Shown here one piece after another: positions 49,596 through 58,300 of a stretch of 64,000 nucleotides of DNA. Origin of the DNA: Nitrososphaerota archaeon (lineage in GTDB: Archaea > Thermoproteota > Nitrososphaeria > Nitrososphaerales > UBA183); NCBI GenBank assembly GCA_029784795.1, contig JAFMAW010000002.1, positions 1 to 64,000 on the forward strand, read 5' to 3'. The position numbers and the translations under genes are program-made. Within the stretch, counting starts at the first letter, position 1. Every line of letters starts with the position of its first letter. The notes under the pieces are model-generated. The model did not search any database. It was not told the DNA's origin and saw only the letters and a program-made list of their open reading frames with translations.

Positions 49596-49871
49596 TTGTC
49601 CAAGAAGAGGAAGAGTCGAGGACGTTCCAAGGGAGGGAAGGGGCGCAGCGACACCATCTACTGCAGCAACTGCGGGGCTTCTGTCCCCAGGGACAAGGCG
49701 AAGAAGGTCACCAAGCGGACCAGCCTAGTCGAGCCGACCCTCGCCAGGGAGCTCAGGGCCGCGGGGGCATACATTGCCTCCCCCACCCAGGTGGCTTACT
49801 ACTGCGTGTCCTGCGCAGTGCACTACGGGATCGTGAAGGTCAGGGCCAAGTCCGAGCGGCGGTCCTGGTAG
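49596..49871 (+). CDS. rps26e: Ribosomal protein S26e
   Basis: 91 residues from TTG 49596, with GGTTTAAAG ~32 bases upstream. Basic N-terminus KKRKSRGRSKGGKGR, then IYCSNCGASVPRDKAKKVTK (CxxC), and QVAYYCVSCAVHYGIVKVRAKSERR (CxxC), completing the zinc site. S26e is restricted to TACK/Asgard archaea and eukaryotes, which strengthens the taxonomic call. Confidence 0.92.
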   Translation: MSKKRKSRGRSKGGKGRSDTIYCSNCGASVPRDKAKKVTKRTSLVEPTLARELRAAGAYIASPTQVAYYCVSCAVHYGIVKVRAKSERRSW

Positions 49872-50031
49872 CATCCAGGCACCCGTTCTCCACCCACGCC
49901 GTCATTGCCATTCATCGCGCTGCCGCCTTAGTCGCCCGACGGCGGGCTTTCACTCGTCTCTGACTTGATCTGAGGCGCGAGCGGGGGGAGGTGCGGCCTT
50001 CCGCGGGCTGTGCCTATCTCTCGCCAGGGCG

Positions 50032-50748
50032 CTAGGGGCACGCGGTGAGGGCTTGCGGCGACGGGGCTTCGGAGGCCGGTATGATGGTGGCGTTGTTCAG
50101 CATCGCCTTGGACGGGTAGGCTGGCTGGGAGTAGTAGGGCGAGGAAGAAGACAGCGTGGGCTCGATCTTGCCATAGGTCGGGTCGGTCTTCGGGTTCGCC
50201 AGCGCGCAGACGGCGCTCATCCCGGATATCACCTTGGCGAAGACCGTGTAGTTGTCATTGAGACTGGGGTTGTTGACCAGGTTGATGAAGAACTGGGACG
50301 TCGACGAGCCCTTCGGCGAGGTGCTCGCCATCCCCAGATACCCAGCGTCGTTGTGGAGCGTCCCGCACCATTCGAACGGCACGGACTGGCTCGAGCCTCC
50401 CTGACCCCAGGTCGACCTGGTGCTGTTCACGGCGCCGCGGGTGTTCGGGTCGCCGGTCTGTATCACGAAGCCGGGCATGATCCTGTGCCAGACCAGGTTG
50501 TCATAGAACCCGGAGCTGGTCAGGTTGACGAAGTTCGCCACCGCCTTGGGGGCGCAGCTTGGGTAGAGCTCGAGGTAGATGTACCCCTGGCTGGTCCCGA
50601 GCTTCGCATAGACCGGGGGTGTCTGGTAGATGTACGTCCAGTAGATCTCCCACCCCGCGGCGCCGACCAGGAGCGCTATTATCACGACGCCGGCTACCTT
50701 CCCCCAAGGGGTCTTCTGCGCCTTCCGCCGGCCCGGCTTGTCGACCAA
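50032..50748 (-). CDS. Membrane-anchored cyclophilin-type peptidyl-prolyl isomerase
   Basis: 238 residues from TTG 50748. N-terminal basic stretch and a single transmembrane helix (~18-38), then an extracytoplasmic cyclophilin domain: GYIYLELYPSCAPKAVANFVNLTSSGFYDNLVWHRIMPGFVIQTGDPN, in which the HRIMPGFVIQTGD block and Arg are the active site, and GMASTSPKGSSTSQFFINLVNNPSLNDNYTVFAKVISGM. It probably folds exported proteins. The segment between catalytic blocks is expanded, with an NST-type sequon. Confidence 0.88.
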   Translation of the reverse strand: MVDKPGRRKAQKTPWGKVAGVVIIALLVGAAGWEIYWTYIYQTPPVYAKLGTSQGYIYLELYPSCAPKAVANFVNLTSSGFYDNLVWHRIMPGFVIQTGDPNTRGAVNSTRSTWGQGGSSQSVPFEWCGTLHNDAGYLGMASTSPKGSSTSQFFINLVNNPSLNDNYTVFAKVISGMSAVCALANPKTDPTYGKIEPTLSSSSPYYSQPAYPSKAMLNNATIIPASEAPSPQALTACP

Positions 50749-50865
50749 GTCTAGGCCGCAGGCGTTCCCGCGACCGTAGAAATACGCTTCGCTTGTCTGA
50801 GCGCCTGGACGGCCCTTGCGCGCTTCGCCCCGGCCTCAGGGTGAGTGATTCGCCCACGCGGGACC

Positions 50866-51468
50866 CTACGGAGAAGCCGCGGCCGGCTTCTGCCCCTCCG
50901 CCCCGAGCCCCTTGACCGCGGTGTAGCTCCTTTCGATGAAGGTGAACGCTGCCACCGCCACTACCAGAAGCAGCCCCCAGCCGAGGAGGCCCACCAGGGA
51001 GAAGACTGCAACTATCAGCAGCCTCTCGCTCCTCTCCCCTATCCCGACCCCTGCGAGCTTGACCCCGAGGGCGTCCCCTTTGGCCCTGGTGTAGCTGACC
51101 AGGAGGCTGAGCGAGAGCGCGAGGAGGACCGTAGCCGGGTCGGCGAACCCCCCCATGAGTATGCCTGTGAACAGGGCGACCTCGGCCACCCTGTCCAGGG
51201 TCGAGTCGAGGAACGCCCCCCTCCTGGATGTCCTGCCGGTCACCCGGGCGACCGCGCCGTCAACTATGTCGAACCACCCGCCCATGAGTATCAGCACCCC
51301 GCCGAAGAGCTCCCCGGAGTACCGCCCCGTGGAGTAGGAGGCGGCCGCAAGCACTGAGAGGACGAGGCCGACGGCTGTCCACGCGGTGGGGGACCCTTCC
51401 ACCTTCGCGAAGGCTCTCCCCACTGACCCTAGGGACGACTCGAGCCTCCCGCGCAGCCTGTCCAGCAC
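50866..51468 (-). CDS. CDP-alcohol phosphatidyltransferase (archaeal phospholipid synthesis)
   Basis: 200 residues from GTG 51468. The CDP-alcohol motif is GWFDIVDGAVARVTGRTSRRGAFLDSTLDRVAE (D-G-x2-A-R-x8-G-x3-D-x3-D), flanked by about six helices. Close relatives are archaetidylinositol-phosphate synthases, which join CDP-archaeol to inositol-1-phosphate. The C-terminal ~20 residues are Ala/Pro-rich. The promoter is shared with the divergent small zinc protein gene. Confidence 0.82.
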   Translation of the reverse strand: MLDRLRGRLESSLGSVGRAFAKVEGSPTAWTAVGLVLSVLAAASYSTGRYSGELFGGVLILMGGWFDIVDGAVARVTGRTSRRGAFLDSTLDRVAEVALFTGILMGGFADPATVLLALSLSLLVSYTRAKGDALGVKLAGVGIGERSERLLIVAVFSLVGLLGWGLLLVVAVAAFTFIERSYTAVKGLGAEGQKPAAASP

Positions 51469-51491
51469 GGTCCGGCGGTCTCCACCTTTTC

Positions 51492-51499
51492 TATATATA
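51492..51499. promoter_or_regulatory. Shared palindromic TATA box (TATATATA)
   Basis: Symmetric element centred at 51495.5: 27 bases from GTG 51468 (minus) and 29 from TTG 51525 (plus). No other TATA candidate lies in the 56-base divergent gap, so both leaderless genes appear to use it. Confidence 0.65.
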
Positions 51500-51524
51500 C
51501 CAAAGGGAGGCGGAGTCGGTAGCG

Positions 51525-51728
51525 TTGGGTAAGATAGACAAGGGGGTCAGCTGCGGAGTTTCTGGTTGCAAGAACCAGGCGGAACGCTCCCTCAGCAGGG
51601 AGGACATGGGGGGGAGCGGACTGTCCGTCGGGGGGGAAGGGCGGAGGGTCTACCTCTGCCGGGACCACTACAAGCAGTGGAAGAAGGCGACGAAGAAGTC
51701 GAGGACCCTAGAGAGGTCGCGCTGGTAG
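51525..51728 (+). CDS. Small Cys/His zinc-binding protein
   Basis: 67 residues from TTG 51525. C-x4-C near the N-terminus (SCGVSGCKNQAER) and C-x2-H near residue 46 (YLCRDHYKQWKKATKK) form a likely single zinc site, followed by a basic tail ending in RW. It starts 7 bases... upstream of thrS with a 7-base gap, so it is probably co-transcribed with ThrRS. A tRNA- or ribosome-linked role is suggested only by that context. Confidence 0.65.
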   Translation: MGKIDKGVSCGVSGCKNQAERSLSREDMGGSGLSVGGEGRRVYLCRDHYKQWKKATKKSRTLERSRW

Positions 51729-51735
51729 TGCGGCT

Positions 51736-53436
51736 TTGAAGATACTGCAGATGCACGCCGATTTCATAGAATACACCCCTGTCAAGAAGGAGATACGCGC
51801 GGCCGAGGAGGCTGACCCCCGGACGGTAAGGGAGGAAGACATCGTCGTCCTGTTCACTGCCTTCGAGGCCGGGGACGGACCCGCGCTGGTCAAACAGGCG
51901 GTGTCGGAGGCCAAGGGGTTCCTCGCCAAGCTCGGGACGACCAGGGTGATGATCTATCCGTTCGCCCACCTGAGCCAGAACCTGGCTCCCCCCGGCGAGG
52001 CGCTGCAGCTCCTGCTCCAGATGGAGAAGGACGCGGCCGACGCAGGCCTGGACGCCCGGAGGGCGCCGTTCGGGTGGACCAAGGCGCTGCAGATCAAGGT
52101 GAAAGGGCACCCGCTCGCCGAGATGTCCAGGAGCTACGGGGGAGCGGCCGCCCCCGTCCAGGTCCAGGCCAAGGGCAAGCCGAGGCGCGAGCTGACTGAC
52201 GCCGAGGCCATGGGGAGGCTGAGGCGGAGCGACTTCGTCGGTCTCCCGGAGGGGGACCACAGGGCCATAGGGGAGCGCCTCGACCTTTTCAGCTTCCAGG
52301 AGGTCTCGCCGGGGATGGTCTACCTCCACGCGAAGGGGCTGGTGCTGAGGAACCTGCTGGTCGACTTCCTGAGGGCCGAGCTCCTCCGAGACGGATACCA
52401 GGAGGTCAGCACCCCCGCCCTGGCCAACACTGCGCTCTGGCAGGTGAGCGGCCACTCCGCCCACTACAAGGACAACATGTTCCTCACCGCCCTGGGCGAC
52501 GAGGAGATGGGGCTCAAGCCGATGAACTGCCCTTCGCACTTCCTGATTTACAGGTCGAGAAAATGGAGTTTTCGGGAGCTCCCGGTCAGGTACGCCGCCT
52601 TCGACCCCCTCTACAGGAACGAGCTGAGCGGGGTGGCCAGCGGGCTGTTCAGGGTCAAGTCGCTCACCCAGGACGACGCTCACATCATAGCCATGGAGGA
52701 GCAGGCGGAGGGGGAGCTGGCCAAGATGCTCGACATGATGGGGAGGGTCTACGGCACCTTCGGGCTGCAGTACAAAGTGAAGATATCGACGAGGCCCGAC
52801 GACTCGATGGGGACCGACGACGAGTGGGAGAGGGCCACAGGAACCCTCATACGCGTGGTGAAGTCGAAGGGGTGGCCGTACGAGATCAAGGAGAAGGAGG
52901 GGAACTTCTACTCCCCGAAGATAGACGTGGACGTCAAGGACTCGCTGGGGAGGGAGTGGCAGTGCGGGACCTTCCAGCTGGATCTCCAGATGCCGAAGAG
53001 GTTCAAGCTCAGCTACACCGGGTCGGACGGCAAGGAGCACCTCCCGGTGGTCCTGCACAGGACAATACTCGGCTCCCTGGAGCGGTTCATGGGTGTGATC
53101 CTAGAGCACTACAGGGGCGCCCTCCCCGTCTGGCTCTCCCCGGTGCAGGCCCGGGTCATCCCGCTCTCAGACGAGCACCTGCCCTACGCCACAGCGGTCC
53201 TCTCCTCCCTCGCGTCGGCCGGGGTGAGGGCTGACGGGGACTTCGCCAGCGGGACCATGGGGGCGAAAATCCGCGACGCTCAGCTCCAGAAGATACCATA
53301 CATGCTGGTGGTGGGGAAGAAGGAGGAGGACTCGGGGACCGTGGCCGTGAGGACGAGGGGCGGGGAGCAGACCTTCGGCGTGAAGGTCAGCGAGTTCGTC
53401 GCCAAGCTGCAGGAAGAAGCCTCGGCTCACAGGTGA
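51736..53436 (+). CDS. thrS: Threonyl-tRNA synthetase, archaeal type
   Basis: 566 residues from TTG 51736. The N-terminal ~145 residues (KILQMHADFIEYTPVKKEI...) are the archaeal D-aminoacyl-tRNA-deacylase-like editing domain that removes Ser from tRNA-Thr. The class II core follows: LLRDGYQEVSTPALAN (motif 1), GLKPMNCPSHFLIYRSRKWSFRELPVRYAAFDPLYRNELSG (zinc Cys and motif 2), RTILGSLERFMGVILEHYRG (motif 3). C-terminal anticodon-binding domain from ~450. Its end overlaps the convergent agmatine deiminase gene by 10 bases. Confidence 0.95.
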   Translation: MKILQMHADFIEYTPVKKEIRAAEEADPRTVREEDIVVLFTAFEAGDGPALVKQAVSEAKGFLAKLGTTRVMIYPFAHLSQNLAPPGEALQLLLQMEKDAADAGLDARRAPFGWTKALQIKVKGHPLAEMSRSYGGAAAPVQVQAKGKPRRELTDAEAMGRLRRSDFVGLPEGDHRAIGERLDLFSFQEVSPGMVYLHAKGLVLRNLLVDFLRAELLRDGYQEVSTPALANTALWQVSGHSAHYKDNMFLTALGDEEMGLKPMNCPSHFLIYRSRKWSFRELPVRYAAFDPLYRNELSGVASGLFRVKSLTQDDAHIIAMEEQAEGELAKMLDMMGRVYGTFGLQYKVKISTRPDDSMGTDDEWERATGTLIRVVKSKGWPYEIKEKEGNFYSPKIDVDVKDSLGREWQCGTFQLDLQMPKRFKLSYTGSDGKEHLPVVLHRTILGSLERFMGVILEHYRGALPVWLSPVQARVIPLSDEHLPYATAVLSSLASAGVRADGDFASGTMGAKIRDAQLQKIPYMLVVGKKEEDSGTVAVRTRGGEQTFGVKVSEFVAKLQEEASAHR

Positions 53437-54461
53437 GGCGAAGGCACCTGCTGGGTGACGCAGTGTATCGTGCCGAGCCCATGGACCAGGGCCCTGCAGT
53501 CGACCCCCACGACCTCCCTTGACGGGAATAGCCTCCGCATGGCGCCGAGGGCCGCCCTGTCGCTCTCAGAGCCGAAGGTGGGGACCAGCACGGCCGCGTT
53601 GCCGATATAGAAGTTGAGATGGCTGGCGGGGAGGCGGCCGTCGGACGAGGCGACCGCGGGGGGCATGGGGACCTCTTCCACATGGAAGTCCCGTCCCTGG
53701 CTGTCCTTTTCGCCCCGCAATATCTTCAGGTTCTCGTCCAGCGCCACGTGGTTGCCGTCGGACACGTCGGCCTCGCTCGCGGCCGCGACGACGCGGGGGG
53801 CCACGAACCGGGCGATGTCGTCAACGTGCCCGTCGGTGTCGTCCCCTTCGATTCCCCTCTTCAGCCAGACCACCTCCTCGCCCCCGATGTAGTCTGCCAG
53901 CACCCTCTCTACCCCCTCTCTCCCCAACTGGGGGTTCCTGTTGGGGTTGAGGAGGCACTGCTCTGTGGTGAGGACCGTCCCCGCGCCGTCGGAGTCGATG
54001 GACCCGCCTTCGAGGATCACCCCCGGCCTGAACACCCGGAGTCCAGACCCAAGGGCGACGGCCTCCCCTGACCCGTCGTCCGGGAGGAGGTCCTCGTACT
54101 TCCCTCCCCAGGCGTTGAACCTCCACTTCACCATGGCGACGTCGCCCCCCCGGACGTAGGTGGGAAGGTAGTCCCTGGTCCAGACGTCGACCGTCCTGAC
54201 GCGGTGGAACGCGACCTCATCGGTGCTCCCGACCAGGCCAGACACCCTCTCTTCCGCCTTCGCGTCGTCCACCAGGATCCTCACCTCCTCTCCTGCCGCC
54301 AGCGCCCGCACCATCTTCACGTAGGCCTCCTCGACCTTGGGGAGTATCCCGCCCGGGAACGTGTTCGGGTCCTTGGGCCACGAGACCCAGGTCGCTTCGT
54401 GCCGTTCCCACTCGGCCGGCATCCTGTAGCCCAAGGACCTTGGGGTCTCCCCCAATGTCAC
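53427..54461 (-). CDS. aguA: Agmatine deiminase (peptidyl-arginine deiminase family)
   Basis: 344 residues from GTG 54461, which overlaps the amidase stop as GTGA. The guanidino-modifying fold shows RMPAEWERHEATWVSWP, VDVWTRDYLPTYVRGG, ILEGGSIDSDGAGTVLTTEQCLLNPNRNP (Glu and Asp contacts), EGDDTDGHVDDIARF (catalytic His) and, near the end, LVHGLGTIHCVTQQ with the nucleophilic Cys. It turns agmatine into N-carbamoylputrescine, the substrate of the gene before it. Confidence 0.92.
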   Translation of the reverse strand: MTLGETPRSLGYRMPAEWERHEATWVSWPKDPNTFPGGILPKVEEAYVKMVRALAAGEEVRILVDDAKAEERVSGLVGSTDEVAFHRVRTVDVWTRDYLPTYVRGGDVAMVKWRFNAWGGKYEDLLPDDGSGEAVALGSGLRVFRPGVILEGGSIDSDGAGTVLTTEQCLLNPNRNPQLGREGVERVLADYIGGEEVVWLKRGIEGDDTDGHVDDIARFVAPRVVAAASEADVSDGNHVALDENLKILRGEKDSQGRDFHVEEVPMPPAVASSDGRLPASHLNFYIGNAAVLVPTFGSESDRAALGAMRRLFPSREVVGVDCRALVHGLGTIHCVTQQVPSPHL

Positions 54462-55303
54462 CGCTTCCCTATGGCCGAGTACGTCCCTCTCTGCCTGTTC
54501 CTGAAGAACCCCCAGCCTGCCTCGACAGCCTTCCCCAGGCCGAGATCGCAGTCCGCGGTGAACACGCCCTCGCTGTCGTCCGCCCGGAGCATGACTCTCC
54601 CGAACTGGTCGCAGACGAACGATCCTCCCCAGAACGTGGTCGGGCCCTCTTTCCCCACCCTGTTCACCGCGCACACGACCACGCTGTTGGCTATGGCGTG
54701 GCCCACCTGGACCTCCTCCCAGGCCCGCTTCCAGTCCCCCTCGGCCATGTCGATCCCGTCCACCCAGCCGATGGCCGTCGGGTAGAGCAGGATGTCTGCC
54801 CCCATGATGCGGTTGACCCTCGCGGCCTCGGGGTACCACTGGTCGAAGCAGATGAGCGTCCCCAGGCGACCCTTGGCGGTCCGGGCGACGGAGTACCTGT
54901 CCCCCGGCTTGAAGTAGTCCTGCTCGTAGTAGTGCTCGTCCTGGGGGATGTGCACCTTCCTGTACTTGGACGCCCTCTTCCCCTTCTCGTCGTACACGAG
55001 GCACGTGTTGTACCTCCGCCTCCCGTCCTTCTCGAAGATGCTCCCACCGACGAGTATCACCCTGCTCTCCTTCGCCGTCTCCGAAAGCCATCTGCTCGTC
55101 GGGCCTGGGACCTCCTCGGCCTTCTCGAAGGACCCCCGGGCGCTGGGGAAGTAGCGGGACTGGAAGAGCTCCGGGAGGCAGACGATGTCGGCCCCCTGGG
55201 AGGCGGCTTCTCTGACGTACCACCGGGCCTTCCTCTGGTTGGACCTGCGGTCCGCACTCATCGACATCTGCACCAGGCCCAGCCTCACCTTGTCCTGCGT
55301 CAA
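54458..55303 (-). CDS. aguB: N-carbamoylputrescine amidase (nitrilase superfamily)
   Basis: 281 residues from TTG 55303; ACTATACAA near 55325-55333 is the TATA region 26 bases upstream. The catalytic triad is visible: Glu in DIVCLPELFQSRYF, Lys in KYRKVHIPQDEHYYEQDYFKPGD, and Cys in GTLICFDQWYPEAARV. The sequence details are those of N-carbamoylputrescine amidases, giving putrescine, CO2 and ammonia. With the coupled agmatine deiminase it completes the agmatine-to-putrescine route. Confidence 0.93.
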   Translation of the reverse strand: MTQDKVRLGLVQMSMSADRRSNQRKARWYVREAASQGADIVCLPELFQSRYFPSARGSFEKAEEVPGPTSRWLSETAKESRVILVGGSIFEKDGRRRYNTCLVYDEKGKRASKYRKVHIPQDEHYYEQDYFKPGDRYSVARTAKGRLGTLICFDQWYPEAARVNRIMGADILLYPTAIGWVDGIDMAEGDWKRAWEEVQVGHAIANSVVVCAVNRVGKEGPTTFWGGSFVCDQFGRVMLRADDSEGVFTADCDLGLGKAVEAGWGFFRNRQRGTYSAIGKR

Positions 55304-55375
55304 CCGTCCAGCCACCGCCTGCTCACTATACAAATCGAGCGCTCGCGCTCCCCCGGCGGAAGACAGGAGCCGGGG

Positions 55376-58300
55376 CTAACCGCCCCAGAAGAGGTCCAGA
55401 GTCGTGGCGCCCATTATCTCATCGAAGGAGAAGTCCAGGGCGTCAAGGAGCTGGTCGAACATGGAGTGGGCGTACTCGATGTACTTGTCCGCGTCGACCT
55501 CGTCGGTCCTGGCCAGCTTTGCCGGCTTCACATAGGGGGGGCTCTTGGTCTTGACGAAGGCGATTATCTCCCCCGCCTTGATTTCCTCCCCCTTCTCCTC
55601 GAGCTGCTTGGCGGCCCTCACGTGCTGGGGGGTGGTGCCGCTGTACTTGGCCGTGGGCTTGCTCATCATGACGGTGAACGCCAGCTCGGAGACCGGGATC
55701 CGCTTCCCCCTCAGGTCCGACACCATCTTGGTTAGGACCTCCCTTGTGCTGGTGCGGGCTCTCTCGAAGTCCTCCGGGTTCTTGACGGAGCTCAGTATCC
55801 CCAGGGTGTCGTAGAAGATCCGCTTCAGGTACTCCGGCGTCTGGCTGTTGTGCAGGAGGGTGGGCAGGTTGCCTGCCACAAACCTTTCGAAGGTTGGAAC
55901 AGAGAAGTCAAACATAGTCGCGCCACCGCGTAGTCTCCTTACAGAAATGACTTCGTCGAAAGTCACGTCTTTGACATTGAGCATCCTCGCAATTCTGATT
56001 AGGCCCTTTCTTTCTCCGCTGTTGGCCATCTGAAGGAGTCGCCCAAGCACAGAATTGTAGCGGTCCAGCAAAGACAGGTCGTAGTAGCGCGCATCGTGCA
56101 GATTCAGGTCCCTCTTGCGCTTGAGGCCGCGCCGTCCGAGCATCTGTGACTTGATATTCAGAAGCCCGTCGGTGGAGATAGGGATTAGCTCCTTGTTCCT
56201 TGGGGCCGTGCCCGCCTTAGCTCTGAATCTGCGTTGCATGAATCCGATGTACCGGTAGAAGCGCTCCCGGCTGAATGCCCCTATCACGCTCAACTGATGG
56301 TACCTCGTACCCTTCACCGAAATCTCTCTTATCCTCACATCGATATCGAAACGTGCCAGAAGATAGGCGACCTCCGTGAGTAGCGTCTTGCTCCTCGAAG
56401 CGATGTTCACTCTCCTTCCATCGCCGTATCCGCCTCCAGAGAAGACTGCCCTCAGGAACTCCGCTACGAACCCCCCATCTGCGTCGAAGACTATCCCTGG
56501 GACGTGCTTTGCCTCGCCGGACCCCCCGCAAAGAGCCCTGAAAAGCTCCGCGTGAAGCCTAGGGAGATGGTATGTGTTGACTCCCCCCCGCCGGCGCAAT
56601 GTCTTGATTGGCCTCTGAAACAGAACCTCCCAGCAGCGTTCTATCTCAGCACACACCTCTGGGTTCGCCAGCCAACTCTGGGTGATTGAGTTGTTCCTGG
56701 ACCTGTCGTCCTCCGAAGCACCCCCTCCAGACACGTACAGCCCGAGCATGGTGGCCAGCTCCCTCGACATCGGCAGGCTGCAAGGCAAAGGCGTCGATAC
56801 AGTCGCGTGGGCCCTGGCCGAGTACGCATGTCCGTCCCTGAACAGGAGCGGGCTCGTCAGGTAGTGCAACACAGGGAGGCGTGGACTGGGGTCGCGCGGA
56901 GGCACGTACTGGGCTCCAACGACCACGTCACCTGGTCTCAGCGTTTTCGTGCTTCTGTGGAACAGTCGCCCAAGCGAGTCCATGAGATACACGCTGTGGT
57001 CTCCCGACAGTCTCAGCTCCCTCCCTTTGCTCGTTCTGATTTCAAAGACATCAGACACCTCGTGCTTCATGGCATCTGAGATGTGCACCCATGCAGTGCT
57101 GAGCCCGTCAACCACTGTCACTACCTCAACGTCTTTCCCCGCCTTGAAAGCTTCGTACACCTCAGCCACTGCGGCCAGCCTGACTCTCTCGTCATAGCGG
57201 GCGAGCATGGGGGTGCTGCCGTGCACGGACTTCTTCCCCGTCAGTCCCTTTATGTCGACGGTCCCGTCCGGGAAGACGCCGAAGTAGTTCTTCTTCCTGC
57301 TGCTGAAGGCGACATACCTGTAGACCTTGTCGAGGTCGAGCTCGACCCCCAGCCCCGAATCGGCCCACCCTGATATGGTCGACACCTGCTCTTTCGACGG
57401 GCTGTGCAGGAACAGGCTGTCGGTGTCGGAGTAGAGGACATCCACCCCGAGCTCCTTGCACTTCGCTATCGTCCTGGTGATGGCGTCCCTGCCGAGGGCT
57501 GCGGTGGCTTCGGCGACCGGGAGGCAGTAGAACGCGAACGACTCGAACCCGAAGGAGCCGTAGGCGCCGTTGAGGTACACCTTGAGGCTCTGGGACACGA
57601 CCCCGTAGAGCTCCCTGTCCTGCTTCGACAGGGTGGGGTCCTTCGCCAGCTGCTTGTAGTGACCGACCCTCAGGTCCCTGAGCGAGCCTATCACGAGGCT
57701 CGTAATCCCCTTCTTCTTAGTGCACTCCCAGGAGTCTGTGTCGGGGATCTTGTTTGTCCTGCACTCCGGGTGGGGGCAGTTGACTGTCTCGTAGGAGAGG
57801 TTGTGCACCTTCATCAGCGAGGGGTACAGGCTGGCGAAGTCGAGCACGGAGACGTCGAAGTACACCCCCGGCTTGGGGTCGATTACGAGCCCGCCCTTGT
57901 ACTTCTTCCCCTTGATGATGGACTTGGAGGACGCGCCCCCCTTCTCCGCGAGCTCGTCCTGCCTCGGGATGAGCGCCCCCATCCTCCTGTGCTCGTAGAA
58001 CAGCATGCTCCGGATCCAGTTGGATATGCCGAGCCTCGAAACGTCGTTCATCGGCATCTTCCCGATCCTCGAGATCATCAGGAGGAGCTTCATGACGACG
58101 GAGTCGTTCATGGACGTCAGCTCGTAGGTCAACTGGGCGTCGTTCAGGCAGTACTCCCCCAGCTTCCGCAGGGGGAGGTCCCCGACCTCCCCTTCGAAGT
58201 CCACCTTCGACTTCCCGATAAGCGACTCCGAGATCCCTCCGAGGGTGTGATCGGTGTACTTGTTGCCGAACGCGTAGACCTGGATGGACCTGTTGCGGAA

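Noticed and set aside
53427..55223. Agmatine deiminase read as a 598-residue protein
   Set aside because: The extra N-terminus is the amidase gene in another frame; the GTGA overlap gives the natural start.
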